DNA from: JANJUB01 sp031386985
GTDB taxonomy: Bacteria; Armatimonadota; Fimbriimonadia; Fimbriimonadales; Fimbriimonadaceae
Direction: 5' to 3'
Length of the DNA stretch: 64,000 bases
NCBI GenBank assembly: GCA_031386985.1
Contig: JANNCV010000023.1
Coordinates: 3,409 to 67,408 of the forward strand
Part shown: in pieces, positions 52,744 through 61,916 of the stretch
Layout: every line of letters starts with the position of its first letter
Numbering within the stretch: position 1 is the stretch's first letter
Program-made: the position numbers and the translations under genes
The notes under the pieces: model-generated
What the model was told of the DNA's origin: nothing
Database searches by the model: none
What the model saw: only the letters and a program-made list of their open reading frames with translations

Positions 52744-53672
52744 TATCGTTTCCTCCTCAGAACCAGTAGTAGCGGTAGCCCGGCAAGTAGGAACCACCCT
52801 TTCGCTGAAGAAGGAGCCTCCGGGCCTAGAAGTTCAAAAAAGACATCATCCGAGGACTCGCGTGGAAAGCCCGCATCTATCATTAGCGTAACCACTGGCG
52901 TCTTTGGAAAAGAGTCCATCTTGAGCTGGCCTCGAAGCACATACTCAACCAGCGGGGATAGCCGAACCGCCGTCTGATTTCTTAGCGCAGTTCTAGGATC
53001 GGTAGCATCGTAGATGCCAGGCCCAATAAAGTAAACAGCCAAGCCTTTTCCCGTCGCGTTTGCAGAGATATTATCCGCGGGCACGTAATAGGGGTTAAAC
53101 GGCGTTTCAGTTTTGAAGGTCATCTTTACAAGCCCAGTTTCGGCCCTCCCTTTCTCAGCGGCGACCTTAAATGCCGTGAGATACCAGCCCTTTTTGATAT
53201 AGAAATCCGTCCAATTCTGGATCGAGAGAGTGGTGTGATAATCGTGCTTACGCATCCACTCGGCGAGGGCAGAGGCGTCCGAGGCTTTGAGCGTCACCGC
53301 ATCGTAACCGGCAACTTTCGCAGCCTGGATAACCTCAACCGCGCTTGCCGTAGATCCGCCTGCTGACTTCGCTCGAGATCGGAGTTTGTCTTCATATTCT
53401 TTGATCACAGCATCGAGGTTTTTGAACGCTTCGGGATCAACTTCGTCTAGCTTTGGCACACTGGGAGTTGGCGTAATGAATCCAAAATTCTTGGCGCCAG
53501 TTTCAAACTTCGCATTACGAACGAAAGATTCGGTCTTTGTCTCGGGGTTCCAAATAATGATGTTTTTTTGGGCGAGGATCGCGACTTTTTCGGTGGAAGA
53601 AACGGCGCAACACGCCACCGCCAATCCTGCCGTGGCCGCCAGCCCGCCTAAAAACATGATTCGGGTCTTCAT
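52743..53672 (-). CDS. DUF2330-type membrane-anchored protein, paralogue 1 of 7 (first in operon)
   Basis: First gene of the array (309 aa). Family features, read here and shared by all: an N-terminal helix ending in a Cys pair (AVACCAVSS), so either a lipoprotein-like or disulfide-bearing start; the strand NIIIWNPETKTESFVRNAKF; FGFITPTPSVPKLDEVDPEAF; WTDFYIKKGWYLTAFKV; ETGLVKMTF; PFNPYYVPADN; and a C-terminal helix WFLLAGLPLLLVL with an RRKR tail. I assign it to DUF2330 by the W-x-x-x-TEHFIR and FGFxxPTP motifs. The role of the family is unknown. A promoter with TATAAT five bases before the ATG probably drives all seven genes. Confidence 0.82.
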   Translation of the reverse strand: MKTRIMFLGGLAATAGLAVACCAVSSTEKVAILAQKNIIIWNPETKTESFVRNAKFETGAKNFGFITPTPSVPKLDEVDPEAFKNLDAVIKEYEDKLRSRAKSAGGSTASAVEVIQAAKVAGYDAVTLKASDASALAEWMRKHDYHTTLSIQNWTDFYIKKGWYLTAFKVAAEKGRAETGLVKMTFKTETPFNPYYVPADNISANATGKGLAVYFIGPGIYDATDPRTALRNQTAVRLSPLVEYVLRGQLKMDSFPKTPVVTLMIDAGFPRESSDDVFFELLGPEAPSSAKGWFLLAGLPLLLVLRRKR

Positions 53673-53677
53673 GACTT

Positions 53678-53707
53678 ATTATACGTCTGATTTTTTGGGT
53701 AAGACAA
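53678..53707 (-). promoter_or_regulatory. Leaderless promoter of the DUF2330 array
   Basis: On the minus strand TTGTCT (53707-53702), an 18-base spacer and TATAAT (53683-53678) lie just before the ATG at 53672, with only AAGTC between. Transcription would begin at or next to the start codon, and no ribosome-binding site fits in the gap. Confidence 0.65.
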
Positions 53708-53751
53708 AGTTGGACAGCGAACCCAGATATACTCTTACACGTCAAATCCCC

Positions 53752-54504
53752 ATGATCTCCGCTCTCGCCGCGCTCCTGATTCCCGCCATGACCCCCCTAG
53801 ATCATTTCGTCGAAAAAATCCCGAACTCGCTCGTCAGTTTCAAGATGATTCGGGTTCCGAGCGGCTCCATCGAGATCAGAGGCAAGCTGATTGAGGTCAA
53901 AGCTTTCGCTATCGGCGAAACCGAAGTGACCTGGGACGCCTACGATATCTACGCATACCGCCTTGATCTTAGCGAATCGGAAAACGCTAAAGGGGTTGAC
54001 GCCGAATCGCGCCCGAGCAAGCCTTACGGCGCGCCGGACCGAGGATTCGGTCACCAAGGCTACGCCGCCCTGGGAATGACCACTAACGCCGCCGAAAATT
54101 TCTGCAAATGGCTCTCCAACAAGACCGGCAAGAAGTATCGCCTCCCCACCGAAGCGGAGTGGGAATACGCCGCTCGAGCTGGTATGGCCACCGAGCCAAA
54201 ACTTGAAGAATATGCGTGGTTTTGGGATAACGCCGACGATTCGGCCCAGCCCGTGGGCAAACTCAAACCCAATGCCTGGGGTGTATACGATTTTCTTGGC
54301 AACACCAAAGAGTGGGCGATTGGGCTTGATGGAGTGCCCGTAGTCTGCGGCGGATGCTTTATGGATGAGGCCGAAAAGGTCAAATTCACCGCTCGCCAGC
54401 CTTACAGCCCCAAATGGCAAGAAGCTGACGCCCACACCCCCAAAAGTAAATGGTGGCTCAGCGATGGGCCGATGATTGGCATGCGTCTTGTTTGTGAAAT
54501 TTAG
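53752..54504 (+). CDS. Formylglycine-generating-enzyme-like (FGE/SUMF1) domain protein
   Basis: ATG at 53752 starts a short hydrophobic leader (ISALAALLIPAM), so it may be exported; the longer frame from 53386 runs under the divergent DUF2330 gene. The FGE-sulfatase domain is shown by GETEVTWDAYDIY, the helix RLPTEAEWEYAARAG (about residues 130-144), PNAWGVYDFLGNTKEWAIG and a Cys-bearing VVCGGCFMDE in place of the usual RGGSW. The catalytic cysteine pair of true FGE is not evident, so it is probably a structural or lectin-like member. It shares a 79-base divergent promoter region with the DUF2330 array. Confidence 0.85.
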   Translation: MISALAALLIPAMTPLDHFVEKIPNSLVSFKMIRVPSGSIEIRGKLIEVKAFAIGETEVTWDAYDIYAYRLDLSESENAKGVDAESRPSKPYGAPDRGFGHQGYAALGMTTNAAENFCKWLSNKTGKKYRLPTEAEWEYAARAGMATEPKLEEYAWFWDNADDSAQPVGKLKPNAWGVYDFLGNTKEWAIGLDGVPVVCGGCFMDEAEKVKFTARQPYSPKWQEADAHTPKSKWWLSDGPMIGMRLVCEI

Positions 54505-54621
54505 GGGCGTATTGTGCGATGTCCCGGCTGAAACCGAGCGTCATCAACGGGGACGTCGTGCTCAGTCGCACTCTGAACCCCGTAGCTTCGAAAACAACAG
54601 CGATTCCTTGTATTAGGCTGA

Positions 54622-54637
54622 CCGACTGAAGTCGGCG
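54622..54637. repeat. Palindrome upstream of the acyltransferase gene
   Basis: CCGACTGAAGTCGGCG, containing CCGACT/AGTCGG. Its exact reverse complement stands at 55919-55934 on the other side of the acyltransferase gene. Confidence 0.75.
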
Positions 54638-54662
54638 CTTCGGTAGGTAAACTTGAGCCGAC

Positions 54663-55898
54663 ATGGCAGTCGAGATTTTGATGCCCGAATTAGGGGAATC
54701 GGTTCACGAAGGAACGGTGAGCCGCTGGCTTAAGAAGGTTGGCGATTTCGTAAAAGAAGACGAACCCATCGTCGAAATCATGACCGACAAGGTCAACACC
54801 GAACTTCCCGCCCCCGCTTCGGGAATCCTCACCAAAATTCTCATTCCCGAAGGTGAACTGGTCGAAGTCTTCCACGCCATGGGCGTGATCGAAGAGGAAG
54901 GCTCAGCCGGTGTTGCTCTGCCGGTCGAAACACTCAAGGTTGAGGCAAAAGTCGAAGCCCCCAAAGCGGTTGTAACCAAGCCCGTAGCAACCGGCGAGAG
55001 ACGGTGGTATAGCCCCGTCGTTCGCGCGATGGCAAAATCGCACAACGTCAGTGACGACCAACTCACCAAAATCGCCGGCTCGGGCGAGAACGGACGGGTG
55101 ACCAAGAAAGATCTAGAGGCATTCCTCGGCGGAGCCAAACCAAAAGCTCCTGCGACAAAACTCGAAGCCAACACGGCGCCCCCGACCATCGCCGGGCCCG
55201 AGCAAACGTTAGTCCCCCTCGTCGGCATGCGCAAAATGATCGCCGAGCACATGATTAAGAGCTCGCAAATCCCTACCGTGAGCACACTCACCGATGTGGA
55301 CGTGACCAACATGGTCAAGTTCCGGGAGCGCAACAAGGAATCCTTCCCCGAGCAGTTCGGCGTCAAACTCACCTACACCCCGTTCTTCATCAAAGCAATT
55401 GCCGATGCCCTCATGGAGTTCCCGCTCGTGAACGCCGCGCTCATGCCCGACAACAACATCGTGATGAACAAGAATGTTCATATGGGCGTGGCCGTTTCTC
55501 TTGGCGCAAAGGGCACCGATGGATTAATCGTTCCGGTGATTAGGGATGCCAATACCAAAACCCTGATTGAACTCGCAAAAGACCTCGAAGTGATTGCGGC
55601 CAAAGCCCGAAGCAGCACGCTTGGGGTCGCCGACGTTCAAGGCGGAACGTTTACGCTGACCAACCCCGGCTCTTACGGCGCCGTTCTCGGAACGCCCATG
55701 ATCAATGCTCCCCAAGCTGGCATCATGGGAACCTACACCATAAAGAAAATGCCGGTTGTGATTGACGACATGATTGCGATTCGCTCAATCATGAATCTCG
55801 TCTTAACCTATGATCACCGCATCGTAGATGGCATGGTGGCGGGAAAATTCCTGCAAAGTGTGAAGGCAAAACTGGAAGGATTTGACTTCTTCAAATAG
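54663..55898 (+). CDS. Dihydrolipoamide acyltransferase (E2) of a 2-oxo acid dehydrogenase complex
   Basis: Domains in order: lipoyl domain with the modified Lys43 in IMTDKVNTELPAPASG, an Ala/Pro-rich linker, a peripheral-subunit-binding domain (RRWYSPVVRAMAKSHNVSDD, ending GRVTKKDLEAFL; about residues 117-152), and a catalytic core ending in the active-site motif DHRIVDG (about residues 384-390). It moves acyl groups to CoA in the pyruvate, oxoglutarate or branched-chain complexes; the exact one is not clear, though branched-chain type fits the style. No E1 or E3 gene is near. Inverted copies of one 16-base palindrome flank the gene. Confidence 0.93.
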   Translation: MAVEILMPELGESVHEGTVSRWLKKVGDFVKEDEPIVEIMTDKVNTELPAPASGILTKILIPEGELVEVFHAMGVIEEEGSAGVALPVETLKVEAKVEAPKAVVTKPVATGERRWYSPVVRAMAKSHNVSDDQLTKIAGSGENGRVTKKDLEAFLGGAKPKAPATKLEANTAPPTIAGPEQTLVPLVGMRKMIAEHMIKSSQIPTVSTLTDVDVTNMVKFRERNKESFPEQFGVKLTYTPFFIKAIADALMEFPLVNAALMPDNNIVMNKNVHMGVAVSLGAKGTDGLIVPVIRDANTKTLIELAKDLEVIAAKARSSTLGVADVQGGTFTLTNPGSYGAVLGTPMINAPQAGIMGTYTIKKMPVVIDDMIAIRSIMNLVLTYDHRIVDGMVAGKFLQSVKAKLEGFDFFK

Positions 55899-56524
55899 GC
55901 ATCGGGCCCCCATTGGATCGCCGACTTCAGTCGGCTGATAGAGATTGAAATGGCTTTGGGCAAGAGCTGCCGCGAGCCGACTTTATTCGCGGCTTACTTT
56001 GGGAGCCACAAATAGTTAGCTGAAGGTTTTCTCTTTGTAGAAACCTGGGCTCAGCATCGGACGAAGCGACGGTGCGGGGTAAACAAATCATATTGCCCTC
56101 CAGCTTTGAATCACAAGGTTTCGATTTAGACCATCTTTCATTGTGAAGCAGAACCTCGATATCAACAAACTGAACATCCTTGAAATCCATGACAGCATAT
56201 CCATAGGATGCTGGCCATTTTTAGACCCTGTTAGTTGCTTTGGGACCACCGGGTGACGCTGCTTCGTTATAGCTTCAGCCTTGGTTGAGTCGGCCACAGC
56301 GGTAAGGAGTGTTGGGAAGCCTTCTCTTTCTTGCCGCCAGGTTTAACACAAATTCGGCGAAATAGTACGGCTGCTCGATGATAAATGCCCGCGCCAAATC
56401 GCCGGGGCCCCTTCAGGCGCTGCTCTTCCCGACTAGCAGGCAACGGTTGGCGTTTTTGCTAGCGACTGCTAGTGATGACCGGCGACCACGTGACCACTTT
56501 TTCAATAGCTCATTTTTACTGTGG
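55899..56524 (-). other. 626-base gap with a possible FkbM-methyltransferase remnant
   Basis: No sound gene. A minus-strand frame from about 56215 to 55927 (GYAVMDFKDVQFVDIEVLLH) recalls the C-terminus of FkbM methyltransferases, and a second frame just upstream adds QHPMDMLSW; the two are out of frame and lack a start, so if real this is a decayed gene. The 55919 palindrome is at one end. The stretch is poorer in GC than its neighbours, hinting at foreign or degraded DNA. Confidence 0.3.
55919..55934. repeat. Palindrome downstream of the acyltransferase gene
   Basis: CGCCGACTTCAGTCGG, the exact reverse complement of 54622-54637. Confidence 0.75.
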
Positions 56525-57988
56525 CTACCTCACCCGGTCTGTAACATCAGTGAGATCACGCAGATTAGATTTCGGGCTGAACCAGCTTTCCTTTGCCCGA
56601 ATAGCGAACGGGTAACCCAGCACATCATCAAAGATATCACCCAATATCTCGAGCGGTGTTCGCCCCTTTGGGGCACCCATACCGGGGAGCAACGAATAGG
56701 CAAACAAGATTGGAAACAGCTCCTGCACATCTGTTTGTTCTAGATTCTCTTGATCGTTACAGAGCTTCGACCCGTGGTCTCCCATGACAATGAGAATTGT
56801 GGGGCGCTTCTGGCGACGCTTGATCTCTCTGATGACCAACTCAACCTGGCTATCTACCCACTTGAGTTGCCCGGCAAACCCTTCGCGATATCGTATTCGT
56901 GCCTTTTCATCGGTAATGTAGTCGCTCCCATCCGAAAAGTTAAATGCACCTTCAAGCCGAACAGGGGCGCCGGTCGCATCAAAGACAAAAGGGGGATGCG
57001 GAGCAAGAATGTGCGCAAAGATGAATCTTGGTTTGGTCGTTGGCTCAATGAGATACTGCAACGTCTTCAGGCCGGATCGCAATTGTGTTCTTCGGGCCTC
57101 AAACCTGGATTCGCCCTCTGTGGAGGACGCAATTGGAAACCCGTCCAGTAGAACTCCCTCAAAGAGGGCCGATTCGTCGCTTGATCCGTACACCAGGTCA
57201 AACCCTTCGAACCGAAAGGCAGGAAATCCGGTTCGCACCGCTATGCTCTTATAACCTTGAGCCCTCAGCGCGCTGACTAGTCGCGGCCGATTGATCGTGT
57301 AGGCTGCAATCTCCGGATTCGGAATCTGTGCTGGTGCAAGATTTAAAGCCGAACCAACCGATTGGACCGTGTGACAGTAGTTGGCTACGGAGTCGGTTCG
57401 AACAGTCATTCCTGAATTTTCCAACTCCTTAACGAATGAGGAGTTATCGACTCCCAAGTTTCGCTTAATTTCATCGCTACGACCATGCCCGTCAAGGACA
57501 ATCCAAAAAATGTCTGGCTTCACTTCGCCATTACCGGCGGAAAAGCGCAAATCCGTACGTGGGACGATGATGACCACAACTATCCCGATGCGAACGGCTG
57601 CCACCAGCACCAGGAAAAAGCCAAAACGGTTTAGAAGTGTAATCGAAATGCGCTTCCAGTTTGCAAAAAACCAGCCAAGAACCACAGCAAGAGTTACTCC
57701 GACCCAAAAAACCATAGGGCTATGCGCAAAGCGGAGAGCCCAAGCTGATGCAATTACGACCGCTGCCATCCGAGCTCCTTTCTCAACCGACCTATGGGCC
57801 AAGCCACAAAGAGTCCAAAGGCTCAAAGATGCCGCTATTCCAAACAAGAGCGGTCGCCATAGATCACTCACTGGGAACAGGCCATCGTTCGCCGAGAAAA
57901 TGGCCAGAATCGGAAATGCGGCAAAAGAGATCGGGAAAGTGGAGGGTGGCGACCGGCGTAAATCCAGCTTCACTTTCGCCTCATCCAA
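56525..57988 (-). CDS. Membrane-bound sulfatase-like / alkaline-phosphatase superfamily protein
   Basis: The N-terminal 150 residues hold four or five membrane helices, then an exported hydrolase-like domain. It has IFWIVLDGHGRSDEI (the nucleophile region of the alkaline-phosphatase fold), FIFAHILAPHPPFVFD and ILIVMGDHGSKL (metal-binding DHG), so it is related to sulfatases and lipoteichoic-acid-synthase-like transferases. Such proteins often modify cell-surface glycans or lipids with phospho-groups. Its start overlaps the end of the methyltransferase gene by 19 bases, so the two work together. 487 aa, full length. Confidence 0.85.
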   Translation of the reverse strand: MDEAKVKLDLRRSPPSTFPISFAAFPILAIFSANDGLFPVSDLWRPLLFGIAASLSLWTLCGLAHRSVEKGARMAAVVIASAWALRFAHSPMVFWVGVTLAVVLGWFFANWKRISITLLNRFGFFLVLVAAVRIGIVVVIIVPRTDLRFSAGNGEVKPDIFWIVLDGHGRSDEIKRNLGVDNSSFVKELENSGMTVRTDSVANYCHTVQSVGSALNLAPAQIPNPEIAAYTINRPRLVSALRAQGYKSIAVRTGFPAFRFEGFDLVYGSSDESALFEGVLLDGFPIASSTEGESRFEARRTQLRSGLKTLQYLIEPTTKPRFIFAHILAPHPPFVFDATGAPVRLEGAFNFSDGSDYITDEKARIRYREGFAGQLKWVDSQVELVIREIKRRQKRPTILIVMGDHGSKLCNDQENLEQTDVQELFPILFAYSLLPGMGAPKGRTPLEILGDIFDDVLGYPFAIRAKESWFSPKSNLRDLTDVTDRVR

Positions 57989-59344
57989 TACAAAACTCTA
58001 CCCTGGCCCGCAACCGGAACCCGACGAACAACCTCGAAGCATTCTCCAAAGTCAAGCAGGAATTGCTCCTCGGAGTATCCCGAGAACATTTCCACGCGTG
58101 CGCTCAAAAGACGCTGAACCTGAACATCTTCTTTGGGCACAAACTCAATAATGCAATCCTGTCCCAGAGTGGCGAACCAGGGAGCCATCATGGAGAACGG
58201 AACTTGGTTCCCGATGGCAAGGTGGTGGATGAGAGCTAACGCCAGAACAACATCGGCGGGGCCACGATCTTCAAACGAGCGTCGCTCCATCCCGGCCCAC
58301 CCAATGCGCGGACTGGGATTAGCAAAATTCTGAACAAGCGCTTCGATTCTCTTGCCTTCGACCTTCCACCGGAGATAAGCCGCATCCACAGTAGCGGGGT
58401 CGGAGTCCCAGGCAATACAAAGGGCACCCTGCTCAGCCGCGATCTCGCTAAAAACGCCAGTGTTTGAACCAAGATCCCAAACGGACCTGCCCTCTACTCC
58501 AATTTCCGCGAGCATCTCCGAAACGATCTGCTTCTTACTTGTGAACGAAACCTCGTCGTAGCTATTCTGACCGTAATACCTCGACCAAGTTCCTTCAGTT
58601 GAGGGCGTTTTCAACCCGCAGATTGTTTGTTCAAGAGAATCAAGCATTCCAAGCATTGCGTTGGTGCTGATCTTGACCGTCGCAGAATCCGCCTTTTTGC
58701 TTGTACCACGGCTGGCCCGGGCATGCATATGGATATGGGCCAGTAGTCCAGCGTTGAGTTTCGTTCGCGCTGGAAGAGTCGAGCCTTGTGTATGGCAACG
58801 GATATCCATCCAGATTGGATTGCAACATGAGTCCAAAAAGCTCACTAACATGGCTCTGCAGGGAAAGCGGGGCGAGAAAGTGCCGACAAAACTGGGCATA
58901 TGCAATCCAGGGCTCGCCCTCGATTCTACGATCAAAAGACAGGCTATCGATGTGAACGGGCTGTCCAGATTTGAACTGGATGTTGTAGGCGGTGGCGTCT
59001 TTAAGCGAAAAGCCAAACTCCATCGCTTTACGCTGAATGTTAATGGTTAGGAGTGCGGCATCTCGCAGGCGCGAAAAACTCCATTCGTAGGGATAGGAAA
59101 TGAAGGGTAGCCGTTCAGCCTCAATAACCTCCGCAGCGTCCGCATTGACTTTGAGGCTCAATGCTGCCGACTTTACGGCCACTGCAAACCCCCCGGTGAC
59201 GAGCGACTCGTACAAGCCCGATTTAACGACCCCCCGCCAAGTTTCAACGTAACATTCGTTAATCTGGCGATAGAGTTGTCCATCTCGCTCAAAGATAAAC
59301 CCCGATGGGTCTCGAAACGAGCCAGGTTCCCTTCTCACGGACAC
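57970..59344 (-). pseudogene. Class I SAM-dependent methyltransferase gene split by a frameshift
   Basis: Two overlapping frames make one recognisable protein. The first (GTG at 59344; GSFRDPSGFIFERDGQLYRQ, then PYEWSFSRLRDAALLTINIQ and YNIQFKSGQPVHIDSLSF) is the N-terminal domain of a family of about 450 aa; near 58765-58785 it leaves the family pattern after YTRLDSS. The second frame takes up LPARTKLNAGLLAHIHMHAR and goes on through the methyltransferase core (VWDLGSNTGVFSEIAAEQG, SAM-binding) to 57970. One extra base, or two missing, explains it. Either the gene is broken, the frame shifts during translation, or the assembly has an error. Confidence 0.75.
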
Positions 59345-59345
59345 T

Positions 59346-59510
59346 CTAGCTCACGTCGGTGCGCTTAGGCTTTATCATTGCCCGGACCCTGACCACAGCG
59401 CTTTTGAAGGAAAACGCGGCCGCAAACAGGCCGGCGAGCAGGGCTTGAAAAATAAGGCTCCCGGAGCCACCGTCAATATATCCGAACAAAGAAGAAATTA
59501 TAGAAAACAT
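59346..59510 (-). CDS. Small one-helix membrane protein, 54 aa (YIDxGSGS type)
   Basis: A short gene directly in front of the methyltransferase gene. The residues FGYIDGGSGSLIF lead into the helix QALLAGLFAAAFSF, then a basic tail. This YID-x-GSGS-L start is a recurring signature of tiny proteins near glycan or surface-modification genes. ATG at 59510 has a GGGGGAG ribosome-binding site, and its TAG ends one base before the GTG of the methyltransferase, so translation is coupled. It is too short for most gene finders. Confidence 0.8.
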   Translation of the reverse strand: MFSIISSLFGYIDGGSGSLIFQALLAGLFAAAFSFKSAVVRVRAMIKPKRTDVS

Positions 59511-59647
59511 GAACTCCCCCTATTACGGGTTTGCTCTGTCGCTTTGTTCGCACATTTGATGCAATTTTAGCTGCACTTTGTAGTCGTTTTGAGCTACTAC
59601 ATGTTAAGGAACCCGGCAAACGTATCGCCGGGTTCCCATGGTGATCT

Positions 59648-60994
59648 TTAGTCGTCGTCTTTAACCCGAATAGCGGTCATCACCGCTCCGTTCATTGAGC
59701 CCTTCGTTTCAACGGTTGTTCCTACAGCAACCCCAGCAAAGAACTGTTCACGCGTGACCGAGTCACTATTCAGCCGAAACTCGGTTGCTCCAGATACGTT
59801 CACCGTAACCGTTTGATTGAGGGTCAAGCTCGCGCCGAACCAACTTCGGGCAGACATCGTAAGCCCATTTGCCGTGATCGCAGTAATCGGCCCCTTAACT
59901 TCTGCCTCGTTCTCATCCTCGTCTTCCAGTTTTAGCTTCACAGCGTTAAAGAGCCCGCCGGCTAGGGCTGTCCCTTCTACTTCGATTTCCGCAGCCGAAA
60001 CCATCGCGGCTATGAAAGTGGCGCGCGTCATTGGGACACCTGCATTTGAGAGGTATCGAGTGCTGGCGTTAGTGTTTACAGTGTAGGTGGTTCTATCTGG
60101 AGTGAATCCAAACGCCATCCGAACCGCAACCGAAATCACTCCGGCTGACTCTGTACCAACTCCTTTGATCTTATGAGGGTCATCGTCTCGATCTTCGTTT
60201 TCGATCTTGATCACGCTTGCCAACAAGACTCCCCCCACGAATGCGCCGCTCACTTCAACATGGAGGGCGTTGACCAAAACCGGGTTCGCTGCGCCGTTCT
60301 GATTGAAAACTCTTGTGGCTGAGTCCGTTTTGACACTGAAGTGACGACCGTTGCCCCGCAGAAGCGTGAACGCAAAATTGGGTGCCGTCCCCGCTAGGGC
60401 TTGAATCCGTCCACCAAAGTCATCTCCTACGTGGCGACGTTCGTCGCCCAAGCCAGAGTCATCTCCGCGCCGCAGCTCGGCCCTGACCTTTCCATCGGGC
60501 TGCACGTTCCAGTTGGCTAGGTCGAAGTCTAGAACTAAGTTCTTGGTGCCGATTGCGTTGAAACCAGCAAGCGCGAGTTTCAGCTCGCTCATACCTGCCG
60601 TTGCCGAGTTGTGGTCGTCTGAGAACTGCTTAGCCTGAGCGGTCGTGCTCCCTTTAGGAACCAAACTAAGTTCGCGATCCAGGGTCACTACGGCTTGTGT
60701 ATACGCTCCGGGGGAGGCTCCGGCCGAGTCCATCAACGAATACTTTGCACCAATGGCATCGCGCAAAGTCTTGAGGTTGATTATCTTTCCCGCTGCATCA
60801 TCAAATAGAGTCGCGCGAGTGGTGCCAACGATTTCAATTTTGTGAATCTTCACCCACACTTGGGAAAAGTCATCATTTATGCTGTCCGTCGCGAACGTGT
60901 TAATGATAGCCGCGGCCGAAACCGGGCTACCGCCGCCGCCGCCGCAACCAGCGAGTAACGCTAAAGCCGCAACAAAACCTAAAATTTTCTTCAT
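59648..60994 (-). CDS. DUF4382 / DUF5666 lipoprotein
   Basis: A lipoprotein (lipobox LLAGC at residues 13-17, then five Gly). Residues about 30-165 (FATDSINDDFSQVWVKIHKI) fit DUF4382; the rest has several DUF5666-type beta units (VEVSGAFVGGVLLASVIKIE; IEVEGTALAGGLFNAVKLKL; VETKGSMNGAVMTAIRV). These domains are found on exported, metal- or surface-associated proteins with unknown role. 448 aa. It is divergent from the gene at 61091. Confidence 0.85.
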   Translation of the reverse strand: MKKILGFVAALALLAGCGGGGGSPVSAAAIINTFATDSINDDFSQVWVKIHKIEIVGTTRATLFDDAAGKIINLKTLRDAIGAKYSLMDSAGASPGAYTQAVVTLDRELSLVPKGSTTAQAKQFSDDHNSATAGMSELKLALAGFNAIGTKNLVLDFDLANWNVQPDGKVRAELRRGDDSGLGDERRHVGDDFGGRIQALAGTAPNFAFTLLRGNGRHFSVKTDSATRVFNQNGAANPVLVNALHVEVSGAFVGGVLLASVIKIENEDRDDDPHKIKGVGTESAGVISVAVRMAFGFTPDRTTYTVNTNASTRYLSNAGVPMTRATFIAAMVSAAEIEVEGTALAGGLFNAVKLKLEDEDENEAEVKGPITAITANGLTMSARSWFGASLTLNQTVTVNVSGATEFRLNSDSVTREQFFAGVAVGTTVETKGSMNGAVMTAIRVKDDD

Positions 60995-61090
60995 TCAATA
61001 TTCTCCTGACAGGGTTACCGTCTACCATTCAAGAGCCTAGGCGAGACCTCCGTGATACAACCAGTTTGTAAAATCGGTCAAACTACGAGG

Positions 61091-61885
61091 ATGCGTCGCT
61101 TGCTCATTTTGGGGTTCCTGGTATTGCCCTTTACTTCACTTGCTCAATCCGAGTTATTCGGGGAGAGTTCATTTACCAGCCAACGGGGCCTCTCCGGTTT
61201 AGGCGGAGGAGGGTTCTCCATCAACGTGGATGGGCGATTAGATCGGCGAGGCGCAACCGCGTATAGCACTCCAATTGGATATATTTTGGGCTCCAAGCAA
61301 TTCTATGGCGGAGCCTCGATCGTTTCGGGAACGCTAAGCCCCAAGTTCCCCGATTTCAGGAAGGACGTCGCTCGTAACTCAAACGGGACCGCCACCGGTA
61401 TGGGTGGCTACTCAACTCCGTTTGGCGATTTTTGCGTAGGGGGCATCATCACAACCGGCGATTTTGACTCTTCGCTCAACGTTCAATTCTCGCCAAAGGG
61501 CCAGAAGGGCAAATCTCGTTTTTCGGTCGGTTGTCAAGATGTTTTCGCTTCCGCCGCCGAACATAATGGCGCGATTCAACAAACCCTTGGTGGCGGCAAC
61601 AGTCGCTCTCCCTATGTCGTTCTCACGACTGAAGTTGGCGCAGGCGCCCACGCCACCGTAGGGGCCGGACTTCAACGATTCAAGGGACTCTTCGGGAGCC
61701 TGACGATGCCCATTGGCCCCGTTCAGGGATTTGTGGAATACGACGCCTTCAATTTCAATTTTGGCATCACGTCCCAGATTTACCGGAAGTCATTTGACCT
61801 TGAGACCCGCGAGCGGAGCGCTTGGGCAAGCTTAGGAGTTGTGCGCGGCAAATACTTCTATTGGTCGCTTGGTATTGCGTTCTGA
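61091..61885 (+). CDS. Outer-membrane beta-barrel-like protein
   Basis: ATG at 61091 begins a signal peptide (MRRLLILGFLVLPFTSLAQ). The mature part of about 245 aa is all strands with Gly-rich turns (GLGGGGFSINVDGRL) and ends KYFYWSLGIAF, with the terminal Phe common in outer-membrane barrels. I do not recognise the family. The promoter of rpsT overlaps its last codons. Confidence 0.65.
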   Translation: MRRLLILGFLVLPFTSLAQSELFGESSFTSQRGLSGLGGGGFSINVDGRLDRRGATAYSTPIGYILGSKQFYGGASIVSGTLSPKFPDFRKDVARNSNGTATGMGGYSTPFGDFCVGGIITTGDFDSSLNVQFSPKGQKGKSRFSVGCQDVFASAAEHNGAIQQTLGGGNSRSPYVVLTTEVGAGAHATVGAGLQRFKGLFGSLTMPIGPVQGFVEYDAFNFNFGITSQIYRKSFDLETRERSAWASLGVVRGKYFYWSLGIAF

Positions 61886-61903
61886 TCCTCGGTCTGGTAT
61901 AAT
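61875..61903 (+). promoter_or_regulatory. Promoter of rpsT with near-leaderless start
   Basis: TTGCGT (61875-61880), a 17-base spacer and a perfect TATAAT (61898-61903). The ATG of rpsT is only 13 bases past the box, giving a 5' leader of about six bases with no ribosome-binding site. Confidence 0.75.
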
Positions 61904-61916
61904 CCTCCCCTAGTCT

